Shown piece by piece: positions 35,533 through 42,870 of a DNA stretch of 64,000 nt; positions within the stretch are counted from its first letter, which is position 1; every line of letters begins with the position of its first letter. The DNA comes from Pseudonocardia sp. 73-21 (GTDB lineage: Bacteria; Actinomycetota; Actinomycetes; Mycobacteriales; Pseudonocardiaceae). The stretch lies in the NCBI RefSeq assembly GCF_001899645.1, contig NZ_MKVV01000091.1, positions 240,727 through 304,726 of the forward strand, in the 5' to 3' direction. The position numbers and the translations under genes are program-made. The notes beneath the pieces are model-generated. The model was not told the DNA's origin, made no database searches, and was given only the letters and a program-made list of their open reading frames with translations.

Positions 35533-37164
35533 ATGAGGCGGTACGTGACCATCGGGGGCATCGTCGTGGCGACGGTGCTCGTCGGCTCGGCGGTGGCCTA
35601 CGCGGGGCCGGAGGTCCTGGCTCCACGGGCCGTGTCCGTGGCGGCCCCCGACCAGCCCGGCCCCACCGGATCCGCGGACCCGTCCGTGGCGTCGCCGGCG
35701 GCTCCACCCGCGGCCGGGGCGCCGTGCCCGCCCACCCCGGTGACACCGCCGCCGGCCGGAGCCGCGCCGACCACCGCGCCGACCACCGCGCCGACCACCG
35801 CGCCGACCACCGCGCCGACCACGCCGGCAGGCCCGCCCGCTGTCGCCGCTCCGACGACCGAACCTGCGCCCACCACGGAGCCGGCCCCGTCCACCCTGCC
35901 CATCCCGGCAGGCGGGGCGTTCCAGGCGGCCCCGGCCAAGGCGGTCCCGGACGTGCCCGCCGCGGGAGGCGGGTCGACCGAGGGTGCCCCCAGCGCCGAG
36001 AGCGACAGCCACGACGGGCCCGGGGACGGGAAGTCCGGCGCCCATGACCAGGAGGGGTCGGACAGGCGGGGTTCGGACAAGCCGGGCTCCGAGATCCAGG
36101 ATTCCGGCATGCAGGACTCCGACCACCACGGTTCGGGCGATCAGGGTTCGGGCGGCCACGATTCGGGAAGCCAGGATCCGAGCGCGCAGAAGCCCGGCGA
36201 GCAGAGCGGTGCCGACATGAACGGTTCGACCCCCCGGTCCACCCCTGCTCCGGCGACCCCCGCCCCGACCACCGCCGCTCCGGTCGCTCCCGCTCCGGTC
36301 GCTCCTGCGCCCGGTGTCTGCGCCCCGTCGACCACGTCCCCGCCCACCCCCGACACCAGCGCCGCGACCACGTACGGGTGGGGCACCCCGAGCCGGGTCG
36401 AGAACTTCGACGGCCCCCTCGACAGCAGCTGGGGCGTCTACGACGGCCCCGGCCACAACGGCGCCGGCCGCCGCACTCCGGATGCGATCAAGGTCGCCGA
36501 CGGCATCATGACGATGACCGGCGACGAGCAGGGCAACAGCGGCGGCATGGCCTGGCAGCCCGGCCAGCGCTACGGCCGGTGGGAGGCGCGCGTGCGCTCG
36601 CACGCGGGCGACCCCGACTACCACGCCGTCCTGCTGCTGTGGCCGGACGCGGAGAACTGGCCGGTCGGCGGCGAGATCGACTTCATGGAGATCTCCGACC
36701 CGACCCGCCAGAACACGCAGATGTTCCTGCACTACGGCCAGGACAACCAGCAGGTGCAGGGCTCGGTCGACATCGACGCCACCCAGTGGCACGACTGGGC
36801 CGTCGAGTGGTCGCCCACCGGCGTCACCGCCTACGTCGACGGCAAGGAGTGGTGGAGCACCAAGGACACCAGCATCCTCCCGCCCGGCCCCATGCACCTG
36901 ACCATCCAGCTCGACAACTTCGGCGGCACCACCATGAAGAAGACCTCGATGGACGTCGACTGGGTGAAGCAGTACGCGATCACCCCGGGCGCCGCCGCGG
37001 CGAAGACCGCCGAGGGTGCGCTCGACCCGGTCGGCTCCGCCGCGGGCGGGCTCGTCGAGGGTGCGGCCGACGCCGTCGGGCAGGCCACCCGCCCGCTGAC
37101 CGAGGGCGCCCCCGACCCGATCCCGGCCGTGACGGGCCTCGTGCCGAACGTGGTTCGCGGCTGA
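35533..37164 (+). CDS. Secreted glycoside hydrolase family 16 protein with disordered linkers
   Basis: A 543-residue exported protein: signal peptide (MRRYVTIGGIVVATVLVGSA, cleavage near AYAG), a ~260-residue Pro/Thr/Ala-, then Ser/Gly/Asp-rich linker, then a GH16 laminarinase-like domain. The catalytic motif EIDFMEISD lies near residue 380, with YGRWEARVRS and WHDWAVEWSPTGVTAYVDG flanking. GH16 enzymes cleave beta-1,3/1,4-glucans and galactans. After the enzyme come ~50 residues of Ala/Gly/Val helix. The linker includes five 12-base repeats (35764-35823) giving TAP-T units. AGGGGAG is close before the ATG at 35533. Confidence 0.9.
   Translation: MRRYVTIGGIVVATVLVGSAVAYAGPEVLAPRAVSVAAPDQPGPTGSADPSVASPAAPPAAGAPCPPTPVTPPPAGAAPTTAPTTAPTTAPTTAPTTPAGPPAVAAPTTEPAPTTEPAPSTLPIPAGGAFQAAPAKAVPDVPAAGGGSTEGAPSAESDSHDGPGDGKSGAHDQEGSDRRGSDKPGSEIQDSGMQDSDHHGSGDQGSGGHDSGSQDPSAQKPGEQSGADMNGSTPRSTPAPATPAPTTAAPVAPAPVAPAPGVCAPSTTSPPTPDTSAATTYGWGTPSRVENFDGPLDSSWGVYDGPGHNGAGRRTPDAIKVADGIMTMTGDEQGNSGGMAWQPGQRYGRWEARVRSHAGDPDYHAVLLLWPDAENWPVGGEIDFMEISDPTRQNTQMFLHYGQDNQQVQGSVDIDATQWHDWAVEWSPTGVTAYVDGKEWWSTKDTSILPPGPMHLTIQLDNFGGTTMKKTSMDVDWVKQYAITPGAAAAKTAEGALDPVGSAAGGLVEGAADAVGQATRPLTEGAPDPIPAVTGLVPNVVRG
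35764..35823 (+). repeat. 12-base tandem repeat (five units) in the GH16 linker
   Basis: The unit GCGCCGACCACC is repeated about five times and encodes (Ala-Pro-Thr-Thr)n. It sits in the linker, where copy number could change without harm to the enzyme. Confidence 0.85.
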
Positions 37165-37287
37165 CCACAGACCAGGGGCGGGCGCAGAGCTGGGGAGCGA
37201 CTGCGCCCGCCCCCACTCCCCACCCGGGAGTGATCGCGATCCACCGCACCGCAGCGCCCCGGCCGGGCCCCCCGCGCCGCCCCCTGC

Positions 37288-37360
37288 GGTGATCAAGGCG
37301 TCACGGTCGTCCGTCGACCTCCACGAGCGACATCGACGCCGTGATCACCGCGGTCCGGGC
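37288..37360. repeat. ~70-base dyad repeat, copy 2
   Basis: This carries GTGATCA-A-GGCGTC facing GACGCC-G-TGATCAC, with inner GGTCGTC and GAGCGAC as in the copy at 9118. The two align over ~75 bases with about 75% identity. It lies in the 205-base gap between the convergent GH16 and SDR genes, where a bidirectional terminator would be expected. Confidence 0.7.
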
Positions 37361-37369
37361 GCTGCGCCG

Positions 37370-38107
37370 CTACATCACCATCCCGCCCGTGACGTTGATC
37401 GCCTGCCCGGTGAGGTAGTCGGCGTCGTCGGAGGCGAGGAAGAGGGCGGTGCGGGCGACGTCGGTGGTCTCGCCGAGGCGGCCCAGCGGGGAGCGGCTCG
37501 TCCACTCGGCCACCTGCTCGGGCGTGCGGGTGGCGGCGCCCATCTCGGTGAGGACGAAGCCGGGGCACAGGCAGTTGACGCGGATCCCGTGCCCGCCCAG
37601 CTCCAGCGCCGACACCCGGGTCAGCGCCACCACGGCCGCCTTCGCCGCCGCGTAGTGCCCCTGCCCGGCCCCGCCGGTCCTCGCCGCCATGCTGGCCATG
37701 TTGACGATGGCGCCCCCGCCGCCCGCGGCGATCATGGCCCGGGCCGCCACCTGCGTGGTGACGAGCACCGGGCGCAGGGTGACGGCGAACATGTCGTCCC
37801 AGTCGTCGGTGGTGATGTCCAGCAGCGGCGCCTTGCGGAGCACCCCGGCGTTGTTGACCAGCACGTCGATCCCGCCGAGGGCTTCCACGGCCTCCTCGAG
37901 CGCCGCCCGGGTGGCCGCCACGTCCCGCAGGTCGACCACGTGCGCGGTGCCCCCGACCTCGGCGGCGGTCGTCGCGGCGCCCTCGGCCGAGACGTCCAGG
38001 ACGGCGACCGAGGCCCCCTCGGTAGCGAACGTCCGGGCGATCTCCGCCCCGATCCCGCGCGCAGCGCCCGTGACGACCGCGCGCCGCCCCGCCAGCCGGC
38101 CGCTCAC
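37370..38107 (-). CDS. Short-chain dehydrogenase/reductase
   Basis: A 245-residue classical SDR. The nucleotide-binding TGAARGIG lies at residues 13-20, then NNAG, the catalytic Ser in NMASMAART, and YAAAK with the Tyr and Lys. The C-terminal VLTEMGAATRTPEQV and YLTGQAINVTGGMV are standard for FabG-like dehydrogenases. Substrate unknown. The GTG at 38107 (VSGRLAGRRAVVTG) is the best start. It is followed downstream by the convergent GH16 gene. Confidence 0.93.
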   Translation of the reverse strand: MSGRLAGRRAVVTGAARGIGAEIARTFATEGASVAVLDVSAEGAATTAAEVGGTAHVVDLRDVAATRAALEEAVEALGGIDVLVNNAGVLRKAPLLDITTDDWDDMFAVTLRPVLVTTQVAARAMIAAGGGGAIVNMASMAARTGGAGQGHYAAAKAAVVALTRVSALELGGHGIRVNCLCPGFVLTEMGAATRTPEQVAEWTSRSPLGRLGETTDVARTALFLASDDADYLTGQAINVTGGMVM

Positions 38108-38659
38108 GTCGGGCGCTCCGCCGACTCCGGGGGGACGCGACCCGCGGTGCCGACCGGCGTCGTCACGCCGCCTCCACGCGGTCGAACGGCACGCCACGTT
38201 CCCGCCGCCGTGATCGAACAGCGAGCACGTGCCGCTCGACCGCGGACTTCAGCCCCGCCGTGCCGAGCACGCTACGGAGGCGGCGTTTCCGGCGCGTCAC
38301 ATCGCCCTGCTGGAGCGCGGGGCTGCTGATCGTGAGCGGGGCCGAGCTGGTGTGGACCGGGGCGACGAGGTGCCCGGGGGGACGGTCGTCACCGAGGGGG
38401 CCGGGGGTGAGACCCCCGACGCGTCGGGGTGCGTGGTGACGCCGGGGCTGGTCAACGTCCTCCACCGCCTGCTGCAGACGGCGTTCCGGACGCTGTCGAA
38501 GGAGCGGATCTTCGTGCCCCCGGCCTTGCCGGCGGCGGCGATCGTCGTGACGTCGGGGTACGTAACGGAGTCCCACATGATCATCGGTGGCAACCTGTCC
38601 AGCGGCGCTGGGGCACCCTCCGGCCGCCAGGAAAGCCACGTTCCTGTCATCCGGGGCCG
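38108..38659 (+). pseudogene. Decayed amidohydrolase (8-oxoguanine deaminase-like) remnant
   Basis: These 552 bases hold no complete gene. On the plus strand around 38418-38495 the frame reads DASGCVVTPGLVNVLHRLLQ then TAFRTL, which is the metal-binding N-terminal strand of amidohydrolases of the 8-oxoguanine deaminase/AtzB type (normally TPGLVN-x-HHHLYQT). The His-His-His is broken here to L-H-R. A nearby frame gives LLIVSGAELVWTG, like the family's first strand, so a frameshift lies between. The rest of the ~450-residue enzyme is missing. Confidence 0.6.
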
Positions 38660-39214
38660 TCACGCGTACTCCATCACCAGCACCGCGGCCGCGCCGGGCG
38701 TCAGGGCCTCGTAGGTGTGGGGGCGGTCGGCCGGGAACCGGATGTAGTCGCCCGCCTCCAGCTCCACCGCCGCGTCCACCGGGCCGGCCCGCCACCTCCC
38801 CGCCGTGACGACGACGTGCTCGGTGGTGCCGGGGTTGTGCGAGTGGGCCTCGCGGGCCGCGCCGGGCTCGGCCGACATCAGGTGCAGGTCGCGCCGTGCC
38901 CCGGGCGGGCAGGCCGAGAGCAGGGCGGCGGTGAACGGGGCGTTCTCGGCGCTGATGGCCATCCCGTCGCCGGCCCGGACGACGTGCACGGGCTCCACCT
39001 GGGGGTCCACGATCCGGCTGAACGGCACGTCCAGCGCGACGGCGAGCGCCCAGAGCGTCTCGACGCCGGGGTTGCCCGTGCCCGCCTCGAGCTGGGAGAG
39101 CGTGGACTTCGCGATGCCGGCCCGACGGGCCAGCTCGGCGAGCGAGATGCCGTGCCGCACCCGTTCGCGACGCAGGGAGGACGCGATGGCCGTCTGCAGC
39201 ATCGTTCGGTCCAT
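38660..39214 (-). CDS. XRE family regulator with C-terminal cupin
   Basis: A 184-residue regulator. An HTH_3 domain (RRERVRHGISLAELARRAGI then AKSTLSQLEAGTGNP) is followed by a cupin (EAHSHNPGTTEHVVVTAGRW, ELEAGDYIRFPADRPHTYEA) that should bind a small ligand. This design controls amino-acid, polyamine or transport genes. It is divergent from azlCD, and two GTTCG-N6-CGAAC sites lie between, so it probably autoregulates and controls azlCD. GAGGAG is five bases before the ATG. Confidence 0.93.
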   Translation of the reverse strand: MDRTMLQTAIASSLRRERVRHGISLAELARRAGIAKSTLSQLEAGTGNPGVETLWALAVALDVPFSRIVDPQVEPVHVVRAGDGMAISAENAPFTAALLSACPPGARRDLHLMSAEPGAAREAHSHNPGTTEHVVVTAGRWRAGPVDAAVELEAGDYIRFPADRPHTYEALTPGAAAVLVMEYA

Positions 39215-39224
39215 CGGTCTCCTC

Positions 39225-39240
39225 GTTCGACTTGACGAAC
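39225..39240. promoter_or_regulatory. Putative XRE operator site 1 (GTTCG-N6-CGAAC)
   Basis: GTTCG (39225-39229) and CGAAC (39236-39240) form a dyad with a six-base spacer, 11 bases before the XRE start codon. A TTGACG hexamer at 39232-39237 overlaps it and may be the -35 of azlC. Confidence 0.6.
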
Positions 39241-39267
39241 ACCAGCGTGGCGGTCACTGTAGTGGAC

Positions 39268-39936
39268 ATGCGTTCGCTGTACCGAACGATAGGCCGTTCC
39301 GAGCTCCGTGACGCGCTGGCCCTCGCCGCCGCGCTGGCGATCGTGGGCGTGTCCTTCGGAGCCCTGTCCACGGCCGCCGGGGTCCCGCCGCTCATGACGC
39401 TGGCCCTGTCGCTGCTGGTGTTCGCGGGAGGCTCGCAGTTCCTGGTGGTGGCCGTCGCCGCGGCCGGGGGCAGTCCCGTCGCCGCGGTGGTGGGCGGCCT
39501 GCTGCTCAACGCCCGCATGCTGCCCTACGGGCTGGCGATGGGCGGGGTCATCGGCGACCGGATGCCCGCCCGCCTGCTCGGCGCCCACATCCTCATCGAC
39601 GAGTCGACGGCGTTCGCCCGCGCCCGCGGCGACGGCCCGCGCGCCCGCACCGCGTTCTGGCTGAGCGGCACGCTCGCGTTCGTGTTCTGGAACTGCGGGG
39701 CGGCGCTGGGGATGCTCGCCGGCGGCGCGGTACCCGACCCGAACGTCCTCGGCGTGGACGCGGCGTTCCCGGCGGCGCTGTTCGCGCTGCTGCTGCCGTC
39801 ACTGGGGAAGGCGGACGCGCGGCGCGTCGCGCTGGGGGCGGCGGCCGTCGCGCTGGTGGCCACGCCGTTCCTGCCGGCGGGCCTGCCCGTGCTGGTGGGG
39901 TTGCTGGGGCTCGCGGTGGCGGGGCGGCCACGATGA
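39268..39936 (+). CDS. azlC: AzlC family branched-chain amino-acid exporter subunit
   Basis: A 222-residue membrane protein with about six helices. VGVSFGALSTAAGVPPLMTL, SLLVFAGGSQFLVVAVAAAG and LLNARMLPYGLAMG are the conserved AzlC/YgaZ segments. With AzlD it exports branched-chain amino acids or analogues. The ATG at 39268 overlaps operator site 2 at codons 2-7. Its stop overlaps azlD by four bases. Confidence 0.9.
   Translation: MRSLYRTIGRSELRDALALAAALAIVGVSFGALSTAAGVPPLMTLALSLLVFAGGSQFLVVAVAAAGGSPVAAVVGGLLLNARMLPYGLAMGGVIGDRMPARLLGAHILIDESTAFARARGDGPRARTAFWLSGTLAFVFWNCGAALGMLAGGAVPDPNVLGVDAAFPAALFALLLPSLGKADARRVALGAAAVALVATPFLPAGLPVLVGLLGLAVAGRPR
39272..39287. promoter_or_regulatory. Putative XRE operator site 2 (GTTCG-N6-CGAAC)
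   Basis: GTTCG (39272-39276) and CGAAC (39283-39287) form the same dyad as site 1, with the same six-base spacer, at the very start of azlC. The centres are 47 bases apart, about 4.5 helical turns. Confidence 0.6.
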
Positions 39937-40241
39937 GCTGGACCGCTCTGCTCGCCCTCGCCGCGGGCACGTACCTGCTGCGGGTCACCGGTGTGCTGCT
40001 GCGCGGCCGGGTCGCCATGCCCGACCGCGTGCAGCGCTACCTCGACCTCGGCGCCACGGCCCTGCTCGTGGCCCTGGCCGCGACCGCGGCGCTCATCCAG
40101 GACGGCGGGTTCGCGGGCTGGGCCCGGCCCGCCGGCGTGCTGGTCGGGGTGGTGCTGGCCTGGCGCAGGGTGCCGTTCGTGCTGGTGGTGGCGCTGGCCG
40201 CGGCCGGCACCGCGGGCCTGCGGTGGGCCGGGGTGCCGTGA
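39933..40241 (+). CDS. azlD: AzlD family branched-chain amino-acid exporter subunit
   Basis: A 102-residue protein with three or four helices: MSWTALLALAAGTYLLRVTG, VQRYLDLGATALLVALAATA and VLAWRRVPFVLVVALAAAGT. It is the small AzlD/YgaH partner of AzlC. The ATG at 39933 overlaps the azlC stop in ATGA. A 40-base perfect hairpin follows nine bases after the stop. Confidence 0.9.
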   Translation: MSWTALLALAAGTYLLRVTGVLLRGRVAMPDRVQRYLDLGATALLVALAATAALIQDGGFAGWARPAGVLVGVVLAWRRVPFVLVVALAAAGTAGLRWAGVP

Positions 40242-40249
40242 CCGGACTC

Positions 40250-40289
40250 GTGCGCGGAAATCAGGGCCAGGGCCCTGATTTCCGCGCAC
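40250..40289. terminator. 40-base perfect hairpin, copy 1 (after azlD)
   Basis: GTGCGCGGAAATCAGGGCC pairs perfectly with its complement around a two-base loop (19-bp arms). It is near-identical in outer bases to the hairpin at 57824, and the inner differences are base-paired on both arms. It follows the azlD stop by nine bases. Transcription terminator is the simplest role; a mobile REP-like element is the alternative. Confidence 0.75.
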
Positions 40290-40322
40290 GGGCGGCGGAG
40301 CCGCTCGTCATGGGGGAGGGTG

Positions 40323-41738
40323 ATGGGCGTGCACTGTCTGGTGATCGGGGCGACCGGCTACGTCGGCGCCCGTCTCGTCCGCCGCCTCCTCGACGAGGGC
40401 CACACGGTCCGCTGCCTGGTGCGCAACCGCGCGAAGCTCGCCCGGCACACGTGGGTCGACCGCGTCGAGGTCCGGCAGGGCGACGTCAACGACGCCGACG
40501 CAGTGCGCGACGCCTGCGACGGCATCGACGCGGTGTTCTACCTCGTGCACTCCATGGACGGCCCCGACTTCGCCGACCGCGACCGCCGCGCCGTCGCCGT
40601 GCTCGCCGACGCCGCCCACACCGCCGGCGTGCAGCGCATCGTCTACCTCGGCGGGCTCCAGCCGACCGGTGACGAGAACTCCGAGCACCTCGCGTCGCGC
40701 CGGGAGGTCGGCGAGATCCTCATGGCGTCGCACGTGCCCACCGCGGTACTGCAGGCCGGGATCGTCGTCGGGGCCGGCTCGGCCAGCTACGAGATGATCC
40801 GGCACCTCACCGAGGCCTCGCCCCTGCTGCCGATGCCCGACCACGCCTGGAACGCGGTGCAGCCCATCGGCATCGACGATGTGCTGTACCACCTCGTCGC
40901 CTGCCTGCAGCTGCCGTCGAGCGTCAACCGGACCTTCGACATCGGCGGCCCCGACGTCCTGAGCTTCCGCGAGCTGATCCTCGGCTACGCGGAAGTGGCC
41001 GGGCTGACCCGGCCGCTCACGGTGCCGGTGCCGCTCTCGGCGCCGCGGATGATCTCCCGCGCCGTGCAGGCCCTGACGCCGGTGGACCGCCACCTCGCGA
41101 AGCCGCTGGTGGAGTCGATGGCCCATGACCTCGTGGCCCACGGCGACCCGCCGGCCGGCCCGCCTCCGGGCGGCGCCACCCCGTACGCCGAGGCCGTGCG
41201 CCGGGCCGTGGCAGGAGAAGGAGCCGCGGGCCGCGGGCCCACCGACCTGCACGGCGTCGAGCTGGTCAGCGAGCAGACCGAGCGCGTCAAGGCGCCCCCG
41301 GCCGTGCTGTGGGACGTGATCAGCACCATCGGCGGGGAGAACGGCTGGTACAACGTGCCCGGCATCTGGGCCCTGCGCGGCGGCATCGACCGGCTCTTCG
41401 GCGGCGTCGGGGCCCGGCGCGGGCGACCCGGGAAGCTCGAGCCCGGTGCCCAGCTGGACTGGTGGATCGTCGAGGACGTGCAGGACGGCCGCTCGCTGAC
41501 CCTGCGCGCGGAGACCAAGATGCCCGGCACCGCGCGGCTGGAGATGCGCGCCGAACCCGACGGTGACGGCTCCCGCTACGTCCAGCGCGTCACGTTCACG
41601 CCGCGGGGCATCGCCGGCCGCGCCTACTGGTACGCGGAGCTGCCCGCCCACGACTTCGTGTTCGCCGTGATGGCGCGGACCATCGCGGGCGTGGCGGCTA
41701 CGCGGGCGCGACGAGCCGCCGGGACCCGGGGAGCATGA
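40323..41738 (+). CDS. NAD(P)-binding SDR fused to SRPBCC/DUF2867 domain
   Basis: A 471-residue two-domain protein. Residues 1-300 are an atypical SDR/NmrA-like domain: CLVIGATGYVGARLVRRLLD, DAVFYLVHSMDGPDFADRDR, RIVYLGGLQPTGDENSEHL, VLQAGIVVGAGSASYEMIRH. The C-terminal ~160 residues (VISTIGGENGWYNVPGIWAL, WWIVEDVQDGRSLTLRAETK, YWYAELPAHDFVFAVMARTI) are a DUF2867/SRPBCC domain. This is a known fused arrangement, probably of redox-sensing or ubiquinone/hopanoid-related function. GGGGGAGGG is five bases before the ATG. The 3' end overlaps the MFS gene by 41 bases. Confidence 0.88.
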   Translation: MGVHCLVIGATGYVGARLVRRLLDEGHTVRCLVRNRAKLARHTWVDRVEVRQGDVNDADAVRDACDGIDAVFYLVHSMDGPDFADRDRRAVAVLADAAHTAGVQRIVYLGGLQPTGDENSEHLASRREVGEILMASHVPTAVLQAGIVVGAGSASYEMIRHLTEASPLLPMPDHAWNAVQPIGIDDVLYHLVACLQLPSSVNRTFDIGGPDVLSFRELILGYAEVAGLTRPLTVPVPLSAPRMISRAVQALTPVDRHLAKPLVESMAHDLVAHGDPPAGPPPGGATPYAEAVRRAVAGEGAAGRGPTDLHGVELVSEQTERVKAPPAVLWDVISTIGGENGWYNVPGIWALRGGIDRLFGGVGARRGRPGKLEPGAQLDWWIVEDVQDGRSLTLRAETKMPGTARLEMRAEPDGDGSRYVQRVTFTPRGIAGRAYWYAELPAHDFVFAVMARTIAGVAATRARRAAGTRGA

Positions 41739-42861
41739 GCGCGGCGGCCACCACGGCCGTCACGATCGCGAGCACCGTCAACGGCTCGAGGAAGTGCCCG
41801 CCGCCCGTCACCGACAGCAGCACCGGCACGCCGAAGCCGAGGTAGGCGCACGCGTAGAACGTGCCGGTCAGCGCGCCGCGGTGCCGCGCCGAGGCCAGCT
41901 CGCCGACCATCGTCAGGCCGGCGGCCAGGCACAACCCGTAGCCGACGCCCAGCAGCAGGGCCACCGGGATCAGCAGCGGCCAGGCGTCGAGGCCGACGCT
42001 CAGCAGCGACAGCCCGAACCCCACGGCACCCACGGCCAGCCCGACCGGCCCGGCGGTCACCGCGCCGAGGCGCCGGCCAAGCGGCTGCGCGAACACCCCG
42101 GTCAGCAGCGTCACGCCCGCGACGAACCCCGTGATCGCGACGGCGATCCGCGGCATCGTCGGGGTCAGCAGCAGCGGCAGCACCGTCACCGCCGTGGACG
42201 GGAACGTGAACACCCCGACCGCCACGGGCAGCACGACCAGCGCGAACGGCCACCGGGCGGCGCTCGGCACGCCGAGGTTCAGCCACGCGCCCCGGCGCCG
42301 GTTCTCCGCCGTCAGGGTCTCGGGGACGCGGGGGAGCAGGACCAGCCCGACGATCATCAGGGTGACGTGCACGAGATACGGGAGAACGGTGGGCAGGGGA
42401 GCCCACTGGGCGAGGATCCCCGAGACCAGCGGCCCGATCGCCCACCCGCCCCCGAGTGCGGCCGTGGTCAACCGCGCGGCCCGGGCGGGTTCGTCGATCA
42501 GCTCCCCGAGCCACGCCGTGCCCACGCTGAACACCACACCCGACACCGCGCCCTGCAGGAACCGGCACAGGAACAGCAGCGCGACCGACGAGTCCGCGCC
42601 CAGGAACAGCAGCGAGGTGAGGGTGGACAGCACGACGAACGGAACGACGACCGGACGGCGCCCGAAACGGTCCGACGCCGGGCCGGCGAGCAGCAGCGCC
42701 GGCACGAGCCCGGCGGCGTAGACGGCGAACGCACCGGTCAGCGCCGTGGAGCTCAGGCCCAGCTCGGTGCGGTAGACCAGCAGGAGCGGAGTGGGGACGT
42801 TGGTGCCGAAGGCGACAACGAAGATCGCGGTCCACAGGGCGGCCACGGTGCGTCCTTGCAT
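41698..42861 (-). CDS. MFS transporter
   Basis: A 387-residue major facilitator with 12 helices. The loop-2/3 motif is GPASDRFGRRPVVV, and the second half has the expected FAQPLGRRLGAVTAG. CRFLQGAVSGVVFSVGTAWL is the motif-C region of drug/proton antiporter-like proteins. The N-terminus MQGRTVAALWTAIFVVAFGT begins at ATG 42861. It precedes no specific regulator. The substrate is unknown; drug or amino-acid export is typical. Same strand as EF-G2, with a 9-base gap, so possibly cotranscribed. Confidence 0.9.
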   Translation of the reverse strand: MQGRTVAALWTAIFVVAFGTNVPTPLLLVYRTELGLSSTALTGAFAVYAAGLVPALLLAGPASDRFGRRPVVVPFVVLSTLTSLLFLGADSSVALLFLCRFLQGAVSGVVFSVGTAWLGELIDEPARAARLTTAALGGGWAIGPLVSGILAQWAPLPTVLPYLVHVTLMIVGLVLLPRVPETLTAENRRRGAWLNLGVPSAARWPFALVVLPVAVGVFTFPSTAVTVLPLLLTPTMPRIAVAITGFVAGVTLLTGVFAQPLGRRLGAVTAGPVGLAVGAVGFGLSLLSVGLDAWPLLIPVALLLGVGYGLCLAAGLTMVGELASARHRGALTGTFYACAYLGFGVPVLLSVTGGGHFLEPLTVLAIVTAVVAAALMLPGSRRLVAPA

Positions 42862-42870
42862 CGGCGCACG

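Noticed and set aside
35392..37296. Long open frame on the minus strand over the GH16 gene (634 codons)
   Set aside because: It exists because the GC-rich, repeat-bearing linker lacks stops in the opposite frame. The translation is Arg/Gly/Val-rich with no family features, while the plus strand encodes a clear signal peptide and GH16 domain.
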